Shown here piece after piece: positions 28,820 to 38,584 of a stretch of DNA of 64,000 nucleotides. Made by a program: the position numbers and the translations under genes. The notes under the pieces are model-generated. The model ran no database searches. It was not told the origin of the DNA and saw only the letters and a list, made by a program, of their open reading frames with translations. Origin of the DNA: Pseudomonas sp. KNUC1026 (lineage in GTDB: Bacteria > Pseudomonadota > Gammaproteobacteria > Pseudomonadales > Pseudomonadaceae); the NCBI RefSeq assembly GCF_021650705.1, contig NZ_CP087138.1, forward strand, positions 1,736,001-1,800,000, in the 5' to 3' direction. Each line of letters starts with the position of its first letter. Positions within the stretch are counted from its first letter, which is position 1.

Positions 28820-29752
28820 ATGTTCATTCGCCAACTTCAATACCTGGTGGCCTTGGCCGAGGAGCAGCACTTCGGCCGTGCGGCCCAGGCTTGCCATGTG
28901 TCCCAGCCGGCGCTCTCCGGCGCTATCCGCAGCATCGAAGAAGAACTCGGCATTGTGATCGTGCAGCGTGGCGCGCGGCGTTTTCAGGGTTTTACCGCAG
29001 ACGGGGAGCGGGTGCTGACCTGGGCGCGGCGGGTGCTCGATGGCTGCAATCAGTTGCGCCAACAGGCGCGCTCGGCCGATCAGGGCCTGGAGGGCACGCT
29101 GCGCATGGGGGTGGTTCCGTCGGCCCTGGCGCTGGCGCCGCTGCTCACCCAACGCTGCCTGCAAGCCTGGCCAAGGGTTCGGCACACCCTTTATACGCAA
29201 GCATCGGAAGACATCTTGCGCGGCCTTGCCGACTACCAGCTGGACGTGGGCCTGACCTACATGGACGACCCGCGCCTGGCCGATGGCAAGTTCGAGGTGA
29301 TGCCGCTGTTTCGCGAGCGTTATGTGTTGATGGCCAGCCGTCGAGTGCAGCTTGAGGCCGTGCCGCAAAGCACCTGGGCGGCAGCTGCACATTTGCCGCT
29401 GTGCCTGCTGACGCCGAACATGCAATGCCGCGCCGGCATCGACACGCAATGCCAGGCGCTGGGCATCGGCCTGGCGCCACAGGTGGAGACCGATTCGCTC
29501 ACCGCGTTGGTCGCGCATGTCCGGCATTCGGCGTTCTACAGCATCGTGCCGCACAGCGTGCTGTGCTTGCAGGTGCTGGAAGAGCCGCTGTATGCCCGGG
29601 TGCTGCAACCGGTGCTGGAGCGCGACATCGGGCTGGTGGTGCGCAAGGAGCTGGCGCACGGGCCGTTGCTCGAGGCGGCACTGGGCAGTTTCGCCAGCCT
29701 CGATGTGCAGGGCTGGGCGGATCGTTACCTTGCCGGCTTGCAGCCCGGTTAG
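28820..29752 (+). CDS. LysR-family transcriptional regulator divergent from mexE
   Basis: A 310-residue LysR regulator: winged helix at residues 1-60 (MFIRQLQYLVALAEEQHFGR, SQPALSGAIRSIEEELG), linker helix, then the two-lobed effector domain from about 90 (GTLRMGVVPSALALAPLL). Start at 28820 has GAGGAG upstream. It is not MexT itself, whose N terminus differs clearly, although its gene is divergent from mexEF-oprN. It could modulate this operon or merely be a neighbour. The last four bases overlap the convergent YjbR-type gene. Confidence 0.85.
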   Translation: MFIRQLQYLVALAEEQHFGRAAQACHVSQPALSGAIRSIEEELGIVIVQRGARRFQGFTADGERVLTWARRVLDGCNQLRQQARSADQGLEGTLRMGVVPSALALAPLLTQRCLQAWPRVRHTLYTQASEDILRGLADYQLDVGLTYMDDPRLADGKFEVMPLFRERYVLMASRRVQLEAVPQSTWAAAAHLPLCLLTPNMQCRAGIDTQCQALGIGLAPQVETDSLTALVAHVRHSAFYSIVPHSVLCLQVLEEPLYARVLQPVLERDIGLVVRKELAHGPLLEAALGSFASLDVQGWADRYLAGLQPG

Positions 29753-30099
29753 CCAAGCAGCAACCCCGCCCGCACCCGCTTGGGCAGCCGCGCTACCACC
29801 AACTGGTGCGAGCGCTCCAGCAGAGCGCGCAATTCCTGTTCGCTCACTTGGGCGGGAGCCTCCAGGCTTATCCATTTGGCTCGCGCCAGGTACGGCGCCG
29901 GGCGAAAGCCCGGGCGGTCGCAATAGCCGAGGAACAGGTCGGTATCGACCTTGAACGCCAGGTCGCCGCTCTGCGCCAGCCCGCTGACGGCAAACATCTT
30001 GTTGCCGGCCACCGAAAACACCCTCACGCCACCCCATTTGTAGTCTTCCCGGGCACCGGGCAGGCTCAGGCAATAGCTGGCAATTTCGTCTGCGTTCAT
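29749..30099 (-). CDS. MmcQ/YjbR-family DNA-binding-like protein
   Basis: A 116-residue protein of the MmcQ/YjbR (CyaY-like fold) family. Typical elements are SLPGAREDYKWGGVRVFSVAG, KMFAVSG, LAFKVDTDLF and the C-terminal LLERSHQLVVARLPKR. Function in the family is poorly known, with DNA binding proposed. The start at 30099 overlaps the stop of the upstream LysR gene (ATGA), so the two are coupled. Confidence 0.8.
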   Translation of the reverse strand: MNADEIASYCLSLPGAREDYKWGGVRVFSVAGNKMFAVSGLAQSGDLAFKVDTDLFLGYCDRPGFRPAPYLARAKWISLEAPAQVSEQELRALLERSHQLVVARLPKRVRAGLLLG

Positions 30100-31053
30100 A
30101 GCGGGCGGTCTCCGCATTGGTCGAAGGCATGCTGCAAGTGATCGAGCCAGGCGCGAACGGCCGGAAGCACGCCACGCCGGTGCGGATAAACCGCTTGTAG
30201 CCAGGCCGGGGGCAATGCCAGCCCGGCAGCAGGCGCACCAGCTCGCCACGGGCAAGCTCGGCTTCGCACTGCATCATCGGCAGCACGGTAAAGCCCAGCC
30301 TGGCCAGGGCGGCGTCGCGGCGCATGTCGAAGTCCTCCACCCCCAGCCGCGCCGGCATGGCCAGCTCGAAACGCTCGCCTTCGTCATTGCGCAGGCGCAC
30401 GCGGCTCAGGCGGTCAGCGTCCGGGGCACCGAGAAACGGCAGGCCGGCGAGCTCTCGGGGGTGCAGCACCGGGTGCGCGGCAGCGAAGGCCGGCGAGGCG
30501 ACCACCTCGGTGCGCGCCTCGCGCAAGCGGCGGGTGACCAGGTTGGGCTCCTCGTCGTCGGCTTCGCGTACGCGCAGCGCCACGTCGATGCCTTCGTTGA
30601 TCAGGTCGACACGGCGGTTGACCAGCAGCAGGTCCAGTTGCACCTGCGGGTAGCGCAGCAGAAAGTCACGCACCAGCGGGAGAGAAACGGGTTGGCCAGC
30701 CCCACCGGGCTGCTGACCCGCAACGGCCCACGCGGCTCGCTGGTGACGCTGGCCACCACTTCCTCGGCCTGCTCGGCCTCCAGCAGCATCGCCTGGCAAT
30801 GGCGCAGGTAGCGCTCGCCCAAGGCGGTGAGCTGCAGTTTGCGGGTGGTGCGCTGCAGCAGCCGCGCATTCAGGCGCTCTTCCAGTTCGGCGATGCGGCG
30901 CGACAGGCGGGATTTGGGAATGCCTAGCAAACGGCCCGCAGCGGCAAAGCCGCCGGCTTCCACCACCTTGGCGAAATGGAACAGGTCGCTGAGATTTCTC
31001 GGGTCACCGATGGTCACGGGGCGCTTGCCTTGGGGAGCTGGCAAAGGCGCCAT
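30096..31053 (-). CDS. LysR-family regulator, interrupted by two -1 frameshifts
   Basis: After restoring two bases this is a 319-residue LysR protein of the CrgA/AaeR-like subgroup. The start at 31053 leads to LSDLFHFAKVVEAGGFAAAG and IPKSRLSRRIAELEERL, the winged helix. The first break is in a G-run at 30678-30680 (CCC on the coding strand), after which PLVRDFLLRYPQVQLDLLL continues. The second, at about 30217-30219, precedes the typical end ALPPAWLQAVYPHRRGVLPA. It is divergent from an SDR gene 143 bases away, the classical LysR arrangement, so the SDR gene is its probable target. Confidence 0.82.
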
Positions 31054-31195
31054 TATGGGCCTGGCTTGGGCATGGGGGTAGCGTTTGCAGGCCGGGTTTT
31101 GACAGGAACAGGCAAGGTTCTGCCACGTCTGGCCATGGGGTTGCCAGGGCGCCCGGGCTAGGCTGGGCAACCCTTTTCCTTCCAAGGTTACCCAA

Positions 31196-32026
31196 ATGAG
31201 CGAAAAAACATTCCTGATCACAGGTGTCAGCAGTGGGCTGGGCCTGGCGCTGGCACGCGCAGCACTGGAAGCCGGCCATCGAGTGATAGGCACGGTGCGC
31301 CAGCCCGCCGCGTTGCGTACGTTCGAAGCGCTGAGCCCTGGCCGCGCCCATGGGGTGATGCTGGATGTTGGCCAGGCCGACCTGGTCGCGCCAGTGCTCG
31401 ATGACGCCATCAACCGGCTGGGGCCGGTCGATGTGCTGGTCAACAACGCCGGCTACGGCCATGAGGGCCTGTTCGAGGAGTCGCCGCTCGAGCACATGCG
31501 CCAGCAGTTCGAGGTCAACCTGTTCGGGGCTGCTGCGGTGATGCAGGCGCTGGTGCCGCACTTTCGCCGGCAGCGTGGCGGGCACATCCTCAACATCACC
31601 TCCATGGGTGGGACGATCACGATGCCGGGCGTGAGCTACTATTGCGCCAGCAAGTTCGCCCTGGAAGGCTTGACCGCCGCGCTGCGCCAGGAACTGGCGC
31701 CGTTCAATGTGCATGTGACGGCCGTGGCGCCCGGCTCGTTTCGCACCGACTGGGCCGGGCGCTCGATGCAGCGCAGCGCACGCTCGATCGCCGACTACGA
31801 CAGCCTGTTCGACCCCATCCGCGCCGCGCGGCAAGCCAAAAGCGGCAAGCAACTGGGCGACCCGGCCAAAGCGGCGCAGGCCATCTTGCACATCATCGAA
31901 GCGCCCGAGCCGCCTGCGCAGATACTGTTGGGCAGCGACGCGCTGGACCTGGTGCGCGAGCACCTTCATCAACGCCTGGCCGAGATCGACCAATGGCAAG
32001 CACTGACACGCTCGACCGACGGATGA
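31196..32026 (+). CDS. short-chain dehydrogenase/reductase
   Basis: A 276-residue classical SDR. The cofactor motif is TGVSSGLGLALA (TGxxxGxG, residues about 8-19), the NNAG motif is present (LVNNAGYGHEG), and the catalytic Ser and YxxxK appear in ITSMGG and YYCASKF. The substrate cannot be deduced; such oxidoreductases often act on small carbonyl compounds. The divergent LysR gene is a likely regulator. Its end overlaps the following AraC-type gene by ATGA, so they form one unit. Confidence 0.88.
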   Translation: MSEKTFLITGVSSGLGLALARAALEAGHRVIGTVRQPAALRTFEALSPGRAHGVMLDVGQADLVAPVLDDAINRLGPVDVLVNNAGYGHEGLFEESPLEHMRQQFEVNLFGAAAVMQALVPHFRRQRGGHILNITSMGGTITMPGVSYYCASKFALEGLTAALRQELAPFNVHVTAVAPGSFRTDWAGRSMQRSARSIADYDSLFDPIRAARQAKSGKQLGDPAKAAQAILHIIEAPEPPAQILLGSDALDLVREHLHQRLAEIDQWQALTRSTDG

Positions 32027-32948
32027 GCCCGCAACAGCGAATGATCGCCCTGCTCGAACGCCTGGCACCGGAGGAGGGCTATAACCTCAGCCCGCTGCCG
32101 GACGTTCGCTTCCTGCGCTCCAACCGCCCGCTGGCGCGCACGCCGGTGCTGTACGAGCCCGGCATCGTGCTGCTGTGCCAGGGCCGTAAGCGCGGCTACC
32201 TCGGGGAGCAGGTGTACGTCTACGACGCTCAGCACTATCTGGTGGTCTCGGTGCCGGTGCCTTTCATCATGCACACCGAAGCCAGCGCCGAAGCACCGAT
32301 GCTGGCGGTGTACATGCGCCTGGACTTTCAACTGGCCGGTGAGCTGGTGATGGCGGTGGACGATGCCCTCGGCCCCAGCCAGGCCGAACCCCGCGGCATG
32401 TACGCTTCGCCCTTGTGCGCGCCGCTCGCCGGCTCGCTGCTGCGTTTCTCGAAGCGATGCAGGACCCGGCCGAGGCGCTGATTCTCGGGCCGGCGCTGGT
32501 TCGGGAGCTGTATTACCGGGTGCTGACCGGCGAGCAGGGCGGTTCGCTGCGCGCAGCATTGGCCCAACAGGGCCACTTCGCCAGGGTAGGCCGGGCGATC
32601 CGCTTGATTCATCACCGCTATGCGGGGCCTTTGAGTGTCGCGGAGCTGGCCGTTGAGGCACGCATGAGCCTGGCCAGTTTCCACCGGCACTTTCGCGGGG
32701 TGACCGACAGCACGCCACTGCAATACCTGAAGTCCACGCGCTTGCACCAGGCTCGGCTGCTGATGCTGCGCGCGGAGATGTCCGCCGCGCAGGCGGCATT
32801 CGAGGTCGGCTACGAAAGCGCTTCGCAGTTCAGCCGGGAGTTCAAACGCTTTTTCGGCCGCACGCCCGTGGAGGAGGTGCGCTGGATCAAGGCCACCTAT
32901 GCGCTGCCCGCCCCGGACACGCCGTCGCCCTTTGTGTCCTCGCACTGA
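32023..32948 (+). CDS. AraC-family regulator, interrupted by a -1 frameshift
   Basis: With one base added this is a 308-residue AraC regulator with an N-terminal cupin-like ligand domain ([20 protein letters not shown]) and a C-terminal double helix-turn-helix ([21 protein letters not shown] and [21 protein letters not shown]). The break is near 32445-32449 in TGCGTTTCTCGAAG, where [16 protein letters not shown] is expected. Start at 32023 is chosen for the ATGA overlap with the SDR gene; 31993 is an alternative ATG in the same frame. Coupled to the SDR gene, it probably regulates it together with the LysR protein. Confidence 0.83.
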
Positions 32949-33094
32949 ACAGCCTTGGGCTCAGTCGGCTATTCACAACGGTATTGCTCACAAGAACAGG
33001 ACAATCAAACGCATTTTTGCCCACTTATCGTCTATTGGCATCTTCGATAGGATGGCCGCCACTTTTCACGATTCGCTTTTGCAAGGAGATGCCC

Positions 33095-33703
33095 ATGAAA
33101 CTGTTGCATATCGATTCGAGCATTCTGGGTGACCATTCGGCGTCCCGCAGCCTGACCCACGCGCTGGTCAGCGCCTGGCAAGCCGCCGAGCCTGGCATCA
33201 CCGTGACCTACCGCGACCTGGCCCACAGCGCCCTGGGGCATTTTTCGGCTGCCAGCCTGCAAGCCGCCGGCACTCCGGCAGAGCAGCGCAGCGCCGAGCA
33301 ACAGCAGGAAGCCGGCCTGAACAGTGCCGCCCTGGAAGAATTCCTCGCCGCCGACACCCTGGTGATCGGTGCGCCGATGTACAACTTCACCATCCCTACC
33401 CAGCTCAAGGCGTGGCTCGACCGCGTTGCCGTGGCCGGCGTGACCTTCCGTTACACCGAAAACGGGCCCGAAGGCCTGTGCGGGAACAAGAAAGTGGTGA
33501 TCGTCGCCACCGCCGGCGGCCAGCATGCCGGCGAGGCTTCGGGCGCCGCCCATGTCGACTACCTCAAGCTGATGCTGGGTTTTCTGGGCATCACCGACAT
33601 CCAGGTGATTCGCGCTGAAGGCCTTGCCATGGGCGATGAGCTTCGCGACCAGGCGCTGGCCGACGCCCAGGCGCAGATCAAGCAGCAGGTCGCTGCCGCC
33701 TGA
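33095..33703 (+). CDS. azoR: FMN-dependent NADH-azoreductase
   Basis: A 202-residue flavodoxin-like quinone/azo reductase. The FMN phosphate loop is [14 protein letters not shown] near the N terminus, [18 protein letters not shown] is the flavin-contacting signature, and [19 protein letters not shown] follows. The start at 33095 has AAGGAG six bases upstream. The enzyme reduces azo dyes and quinones by two electrons with NADH and is often induced by electrophile stress. It is followed by a good terminator, so is monocistronic. Confidence 0.93.
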   Translation: MKLLHIDSSILGDHSASRSLTHALVSAWQAAEPGITVTYRDLAHSALGHFSAASLQAAGTPAEQRSAEQQQEAGLNSAALEEFLAADTLVIGAPMYNFTIPTQLKAWLDRVAVAGVTFRYTENGPEGLCGNKKVVIVATAGGQHAGEASGAAHVDYLKLMLGFLGITDIQVIRAEGLAMGDELRDQALADAQAQIKQQVAAA

Positions 33704-33722
33704 GCCTTGCCCTGATGTGCTG

Positions 33723-33748
33723 ACGCCTGCTGTCGAGCGGGCGTTTTT
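33723..33748 (+). terminator. intrinsic terminator of azoR
   Basis: An 8-bp stem (ACGCCTGC / GCGGGCGT with one mismatch) and a 6-base loop are followed by TTTTT at 33744-33748, directly after the azoR stop codon. Confidence 0.75.
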
Positions 33749-33856
33749 GTTTGTGCTTTTTTTCGTTCGCGGTAGTCATATGTGTTACTGGCCCGGCTTT
33801 TGCTGTCTTTTGGCCAGGCGGTTAAGCCTTTAGCAAGCGATTCGGAGCGCTCGGGC

Positions 33857-34915
33857 ATGAACGGCAAACGGATGGCGCACTTTTGTGCATGGAGCCTGGG
33901 GCTGATACTGGCCAGCCTCGTTTCGGTGCAAGCCATGGCCGCAGCGTTCGCTGCGCAGCCCCGTGTGGCAGTGGGTTACCACCGCCTGACCTTCACTGAT
34001 CCGCTCGACGGCCAGCCCATGCAGGCCTACGCGTTCTATCCCACCCGCGAACAAGGCCGGCCCGGCGTCGTCGACGGCTTCGAAGTCGACGCTCGCGAAG
34101 ACGCCCGCATCTCCATTGGCCGCTACCCGCTACTGATGCTTTCCCACGGCAACAACGGCACGCCACTGGCGTTGCATGACCTGATCACTTCCATCGCTCG
34201 CCAGGGTTTCGTTGTGGTCGCGGTGGTGCACCCCGGTGACAACTATTTTGACCAGAGCCGCCTCGGCAAGCTCAGCAACCTGTATGGCAGGCCGCTGCAG
34301 ATTTCTGCGGCTATCACCTCCGCCCTGAGCGAGCCGATGCTCTCGCCCTTCATCAATGACAAGGAAGTGGGCGTGATCGGCTATTCGGCCGGCGGCGAAA
34401 CTGCGCTGATCCTCACCGGTGCGCAGCCGGAGCTGCAACGCCTGCGCGACTACTGCAGCAAGTACCCGCAGGACATGGACGCCTGCAAGGCCCACGGGGA
34501 GCTGGTGGCCGACCGTGACGACCTCGCGCCGCAAGCCGATTCGCGCGTCCACGCGATGCTGCTGCTGGCGCCCTTGAGCCTGATGTTCGGGAGGCACACG
34601 CTGGAAAACGTGAAGGTGCCCACGCTCATCTATGCCGGTGATAGCGACAAGCTGGTGGCCATGGACAAGAACGCAGGCGCTTTGGCGCGCAAGCTGCTCC
34701 ATCCGGACTTCCGCCCGTTGCCGGGAGCGGGGCACTTCGTGTTCCTGGCGCCCTGCACGGACGAGCAGGCGGCGCGCTCGCCCGCGCTGTGCGCTGACGG
34801 TGACGGAGTCGACCGGGTGGCCATTCACCGTGACCTGGTCAGCGAGGCCGGGCACTTCTTCGGCGAGGCCTTGACCCGACCAAACCGCGCCGGCCTGCAA
34901 ACCGCCGATCAGTAG
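33857..34915 (+). CDS. exported alpha/beta hydrolase (dienelactone-hydrolase-like)
   Basis: A 352-residue secreted hydrolase. The start at 33857 follows GGAG and begins a signal peptide (MAHFCAWSLGLILASLVSVQ, ending AMA/AAFA). The nucleophile elbow is GYSAGG, the acid is likely Asp in YAGDSD, and the His is in GAGHFVF. An HG motif (LSHGNNGTP) forms the oxyanion hole. Such platelet-activating-factor-acetylhydrolase-like enzymes cleave esters; the physiological substrate is unknown. The gene stops 1 base before the convergent MFS gene end. Confidence 0.85.
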   Translation: MNGKRMAHFCAWSLGLILASLVSVQAMAAAFAAQPRVAVGYHRLTFTDPLDGQPMQAYAFYPTREQGRPGVVDGFEVDAREDARISIGRYPLLMLSHGNNGTPLALHDLITSIARQGFVVVAVVHPGDNYFDQSRLGKLSNLYGRPLQISAAITSALSEPMLSPFINDKEVGVIGYSAGGETALILTGAQPELQRLRDYCSKYPQDMDACKAHGELVADRDDLAPQADSRVHAMLLLAPLSLMFGRHTLENVKVPTLIYAGDSDKLVAMDKNAGALARKLLHPDFRPLPGAGHFVFLAPCTDEQAARSPALCADGDGVDRVAIHRDLVSEAGHFFGEALTRPNRAGLQTADQ

Positions 34916-36082
34916 TCAACGTGCGCTGCGCCCCAGCAGCGCCACCAGTCCCAACCCTGCCAGCGATAGGCCTGCAGCCAGCAGAAAGATCGGCCCGTAA
35001 CCTGTAATCGACGCCATGGCGCCCATCAATGGGCCGGCGGTCGCCAGTGCCATGTCGAAAAACACCGCAAACGCACCTAGCCCTGCACCACGGCTGGCGC
35101 TCGGCACCTGGCGAATGGCAATTACCCCCAATGCCGGATAGACCAGCGACAGCCCAAAGCCGGTGAGGCTGGAGCCGGCCAGGGCCCAGGCCGGCGAGGG
35201 TGCAAGCCATAGCAACAGAAAACCCAGGGTCTCCACCGCCATGCAGGCCAGCGCCGAGGCGAAGGCACCGTAGTGGTTGATGGCATTGACGAAAATCAGC
35301 CGTGCGGCGACGAAGCTGATGCCGAACGCGGTGAGGCAGAACGCTGCGCCGTCCCAGCCGTTTTCGCGGTAAAAGAGCGTGACGAAAGTAGTGAGCGTGC
35401 CGTAGCCGATAGAGGCCAGCGTGAGCGCCAGGCCGTAGGGCGCGACCTTGGCGAACGCGGCCCAGAACGGCATGCGCTCGCCGCGCACCACCGGCATCGA
35501 GGGTTGCTTGCGCAGCACCAGCAGGCCCCCGGCGGCCATCAGCATCAGCAGCGGCCCGAGCACGTTGTAGCCCAGCGCGCCGGTCAGCACCACGCCCATG
35601 GGCGCGCCGAAGGCTATAGCGCCGTATGAAGCGATGCCGTTCCAGGAAATCACCTTGGCGGTGTTCTCGGCGCCCACCGCGCCGATGCCCCAACTGGCAG
35701 TGCCCACGCCGATCATCCCCTGGGAGCAGCCCAGCAGCAGGCGCCCGAGCAGCAGTGGCACCAGGCTGGGCACCGGCATGCTCTGCAACAGGGTCGACAG
35801 CAGCGTCAGCGCGCCGCTGGCGATGATCCCGTAAAGGCCCCAGGTGATGATCTTCTTGGTGCCCAGGGTGTCGGCCAGCCGCCCGGCCAGTGGGCGGATG
35901 AGCAGGGTGGCCAGGTACTGCGCGCCGATCACCAGGCCGGCCGTCACCGGGCTGAAACCGAGTTGGTCATGCACATAGGCGGGCAGCACCGCGATCGGCA
36001 GGCCGATGCAGAGGAAGGCGATGAGGGTGTAGAACGCAATGGAGAGGATGGTGAGGGTGACGTTCTGGGGCTGCGCGGGCAT
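34916..36082 (-). CDS. MFS transporter (YhhS-like)
   Basis: A 388-residue permease with 12 hydrophobic segments. The loop 2-3 signature RPLAGRLADTLGTKK is the classical MFS motif. It resembles the YhhS/YfcJ group of drug/arabinose efflux transporters. The start at 36082 (MPAQPQN) is chosen as the hydrophobic region begins soon after. A perfect 17-bp palindrome 64 bases upstream could be the operator of a GntR-type repressor. Confidence 0.85.
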   Translation of the reverse strand: MPAQPQNVTLTILSIAFYTLIAFLCIGLPIAVLPAYVHDQLGFSPVTAGLVIGAQYLATLLIRPLAGRLADTLGTKKIITWGLYGIIASGALTLLSTLLQSMPVPSLVPLLLGRLLLGCSQGMIGVGTASWGIGAVGAENTAKVISWNGIASYGAIAFGAPMGVVLTGALGYNVLGPLLMLMAAGGLLVLRKQPSMPVVRGERMPFWAAFAKVAPYGLALTLASIGYGTLTTFVTLFYRENGWDGAAFCLTAFGISFVAARLIFVNAINHYGAFASALACMAVETLGFLLLWLAPSPAWALAGSSLTGFGLSLVYPALGVIAIRQVPSASRGAGLGAFAVFFDMALATAGPLMGAMASITGYGPIFLLAAGLSLAGLGLVALLGRSAR

Positions 36083-36145
36083 GGCGGGCTCACGGGGGCA
36101 TTGGCCTCGCGCCGGCGCCAACGGGGTGGGCGGCGTGTGCCGAGG

Positions 36146-36162
36146 TGGTTGTCGGACAACCA
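36146..36162. promoter_or_regulatory. 17-bp palindrome, candidate GntR-type operator
   Basis: TGGTTGTCGGACAACCA is a perfect palindrome around a central G. The inner TTGTCGGACAA fits the general TNGTNNNACNA-like pattern of FadR-subfamily GntR operators. It lies between the MFS transporter start and the end of the upstream amino-acid permease gene. The cognate regulator is not known. Confidence 0.5.
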
Positions 36163-36190
36163 TACCACGGCTTGCCGCCCATCGCTCGGC

Positions 36191-37540
36191 TCAGCGGCCT
36201 TTCACCATGCGGTAGGCGAACGCCAGCACCAGCAGCCAGATCGGCAGCATGATCACCGAAATGTAGATGCCCGGCGTAAGCCACATCACCACCAGAATGC
36301 CGGCCAGGAACAGCAGGCACAGAGCGTTGGTGAAGGGGTAGCCCCAGCTCGGGTAATGGCAGGCGTGGCCTTCGGCAGCCTTCACGCGCTTGAACTTCCA
36401 GTGGGTGATGCTGATGATCCACCAGTTGAGCACCAGCGAAGCCACCACCAGCGCCATCAGCAACTCCAATGCCTCGTTGGGCAGCACGTAGTTGATCACC
36501 ACGCACAGGCCGGTGGCCACAGAGGAGACGCCCAGCGCCGCCATCGGCACACCACGGCGGTTCACCTGTTGCAGCACTTTCGGCGCATTCCCCTGGCGCG
36601 CCAGGCCGAACAGCATGCGGCTGTTGCTGTACACGCAGCTGTTGTAGACCGACAGCGCAGCGGTGAGCACCACGGCGTTGAGCAGCGTGGCCACCACCTG
36701 GCTGTCGAGGTTGCGGAAGATCAGCACGAACGGGCTGCCGCCGGTGACCACCTTCTGCCACGGGTACAGCGCCAGCAGCACGGTCAGGGCGCCCACGTAG
36801 AAGATCAGGATGCGCCAGATCACCTGGTTGGTGGCCTTGGGGATGCTGCGCTTGGGATCATCGGCTTCGGCGGCGGTGATGCCCACCAGCTCCAGCCCGC
36901 CGAAGGAGAACATGATCACTGCCATGGCCATCGCCAGGCCGCCTACACCGTGCGGAAAGAAGCCGCCGTTGTTCCACAGGTTGGCGACCGTCGCCTCAGG
37001 GCCGCCCTGGCCGCTGGCCAGCAGCCAGGCGCCGAAGCCGATCATCGCGACGATGGCAGTGACCTTGATCAGCGAGAACCAGAACTCCATCTCGCCATAC
37101 AGGCGCACGTTGGCGACGTTGATCAGGTTGATGAGCACGAAGAACACAGCCGCCGACACCCACGTCGGCACGCCGGGCCACCAGTACTGCACGTACACGC
37201 CCACGGCGGTGAGCTCGGCCATGCCGACCAGCACGTACAGCACCCAGTAGTTCCAGCCCGACATGAACCCGGCGAACGGGCCCAGGTAACGATAGGCGAA
37301 GTGGCTGAAGGTGCCGGAGACCGGCTCTTCGACCACCATCTCGCCCAGCTGGCGCATGATGAAGAAAGCGATCAGGCCGGCGATGGCGTAGCCCAGGATC
37401 ACCGACGGGCCGGCCATGCCGATGGTCTGGGCGATGCCCAGGAACAGCCCGGTGCCGATCGCCCCGCCGAGGGCGATGAGTTGGATGTGGCGGTTCTTCA
37501 GGCCCCGATGCAGTTGCTCGGAGGAGGGGGTGTCACTCAT
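36191..37540 (-). CDS. amino-acid permease (AAT family, AroP/PheP-like)
   Basis: A 449-residue transporter of the APC superfamily with 12 helices. It begins LHRGLKNRHIQLIALGGAIG, the signature of the AAT family including AroP, PheP, LysP and GabP. Others seen are FSHFAYRYLGPFAGFMSGWN and FSFGGLELVGITAAEADDP. Proton-coupled uptake of an amino acid is expected; the specificity cannot be fixed, aromatic or branched substrates being most likely for the closest types. Start at 37540 matches the family N terminus. It is upstream of the MFS gene on the same strand with a palindrome between, so is likely separately regulated. Confidence 0.88.
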   Translation of the reverse strand: MSDTPSSEQLHRGLKNRHIQLIALGGAIGTGLFLGIAQTIGMAGPSVILGYAIAGLIAFFIMRQLGEMVVEEPVSGTFSHFAYRYLGPFAGFMSGWNYWVLYVLVGMAELTAVGVYVQYWWPGVPTWVSAAVFFVLINLINVANVRLYGEMEFWFSLIKVTAIVAMIGFGAWLLASGQGGPEATVANLWNNGGFFPHGVGGLAMAMAVIMFSFGGLELVGITAAEADDPKRSIPKATNQVIWRILIFYVGALTVLLALYPWQKVVTGGSPFVLIFRNLDSQVVATLLNAVVLTAALSVYNSCVYSNSRMLFGLARQGNAPKVLQQVNRRGVPMAALGVSSVATGLCVVINYVLPNEALELLMALVVASLVLNWWIISITHWKFKRVKAAEGHACHYPSWGYPFTNALCLLFLAGILVVMWLTPGIYISVIMLPIWLLVLAFAYRMVKGR

Positions 37541-37796
37541 GCAGCGCGATTCCTGAGGGGCAGGGCGCGAGGGCCATGCCGGGTGGGTGGGAAGGGCGCG
37601 TATGGTACAGGGGAATGGGGCGGCGCGGGGCAGCCCAGCGTAGTGATCCGTGAGATTTGGCGGAAAAGCCGCGCTCATATCGTTAAAACGCCTAAATCTT
37701 TTTTGCATTTTGGGGGGGTGTAAAGACTCTTCTCAGCTCCGTTATCAATACTCAATGTTTTTCTGGTGGAAGTGAATAGCTAAATCAATACTCTGA

Positions 37797-38470
37797 CTAC
37801 AGTGATATGTACATGTTTGTTGTTTTCTCAAAAAAAGCGTCTTTGTCGTAGTCATAGCTTTTTTGAAGATAATTTTTGTAGTTATCTGTGATTTGAGGGA
37901 CGTATGGCGGCCTTGTCAATGATGTATGGCCATTGTTCAACCTGTAAGCGAAACGGCGCTCAACATTTCTTGGATGCTTCTTCAAATTAAGAACATTCAT
38001 GCGTTCATTCAGTAATTCGATAGTTTTGTTGTCTTTCTTGAATAGCGGTTTTGACACGCCGGGAAGGTTTAATCTTTCGAACTTTCTGATCGGTGCGATG
38101 GGCGCCTTTCGACCTAATAAACGGCCCAATACCGCGCTGAGTCTGCCCCACTTCAGCCCGGAAAGATCCTCCCTATTTACAGGCTCGCCCGAACAATAGG
38201 CATAGCTGTTAAGCCCACCCCGTCAAACGGTGCCGTCGGATCAGGCCGATCAAATCGCATTAGGCTCGCGTTATAACCCCGCGTCCCATGCCCTAGCAGT
38301 ATCAGATTGGGCTTCGGCTCGGAGAGCGTCCCATGAAATCCACAGCACGAAGGATGCTCAGCGTCGCGCCAGCCATAGGGTATATAGCTGCTGGTCAATG
38401 CACTTGAATACAGCACGCTCTTCCCGCTGTCACAGCCCAGCAGACGTACCAAGGGGCGGCTTTGATTCAT
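37797..38470 (-). CDS. orphan RHS-repeat core protein with AT-rich C-terminal tip, interrupted by a -1 frameshift
   Basis: Restoring one base gives 224 residues. Residues 1-110 resemble the last part of an RHS repeat core: LVRLLGCDSGKSVLYSSAL, ILLGHGTRGYNASLMRFDRPD, then LNSYAYCSGEPVNREDLSG, close to the canonical AYCxGdPVNRxDPSG hinge. After the hinge a basic, AT-rich tip of about 110 residues with many Lys, Asn and Tyr shows no domain I recognise. The frame breaks in CCC at 38214-38216. This is the architecture of small orphan Rhs proteins common in Pseudomonas, whose tips are often toxins. No immunity-like gene is seen just downstream (37541-37796 appears non-coding). The start at 38470 has AGAGG upstream. 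Confidence 0.78.
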
Positions 38471-38584
38471 GATGGGCACCTCTGAAGTCCAGTGCTGACG
38501 ATATTCGCGTTTTCTCGCCTTGGATACTGTTAACCTTTTCAGGTCTGACCCCCACAGCATATGTACCTGAATAGGACACCTTCC

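Noticed and set aside
28805..30799. A 664-codon - strand fusion of LysR C-terminus and downstream sequence
   Set aside because: Part of it is the real frameshifted LysR gene, the rest is antisense to the divergent LysR regulator; not one protein.
37541..37796. Possible immunity gene downstream of the Rhs tip
   Set aside because: No frame with a start, ribosome binding site and sensible composition is present on either strand.
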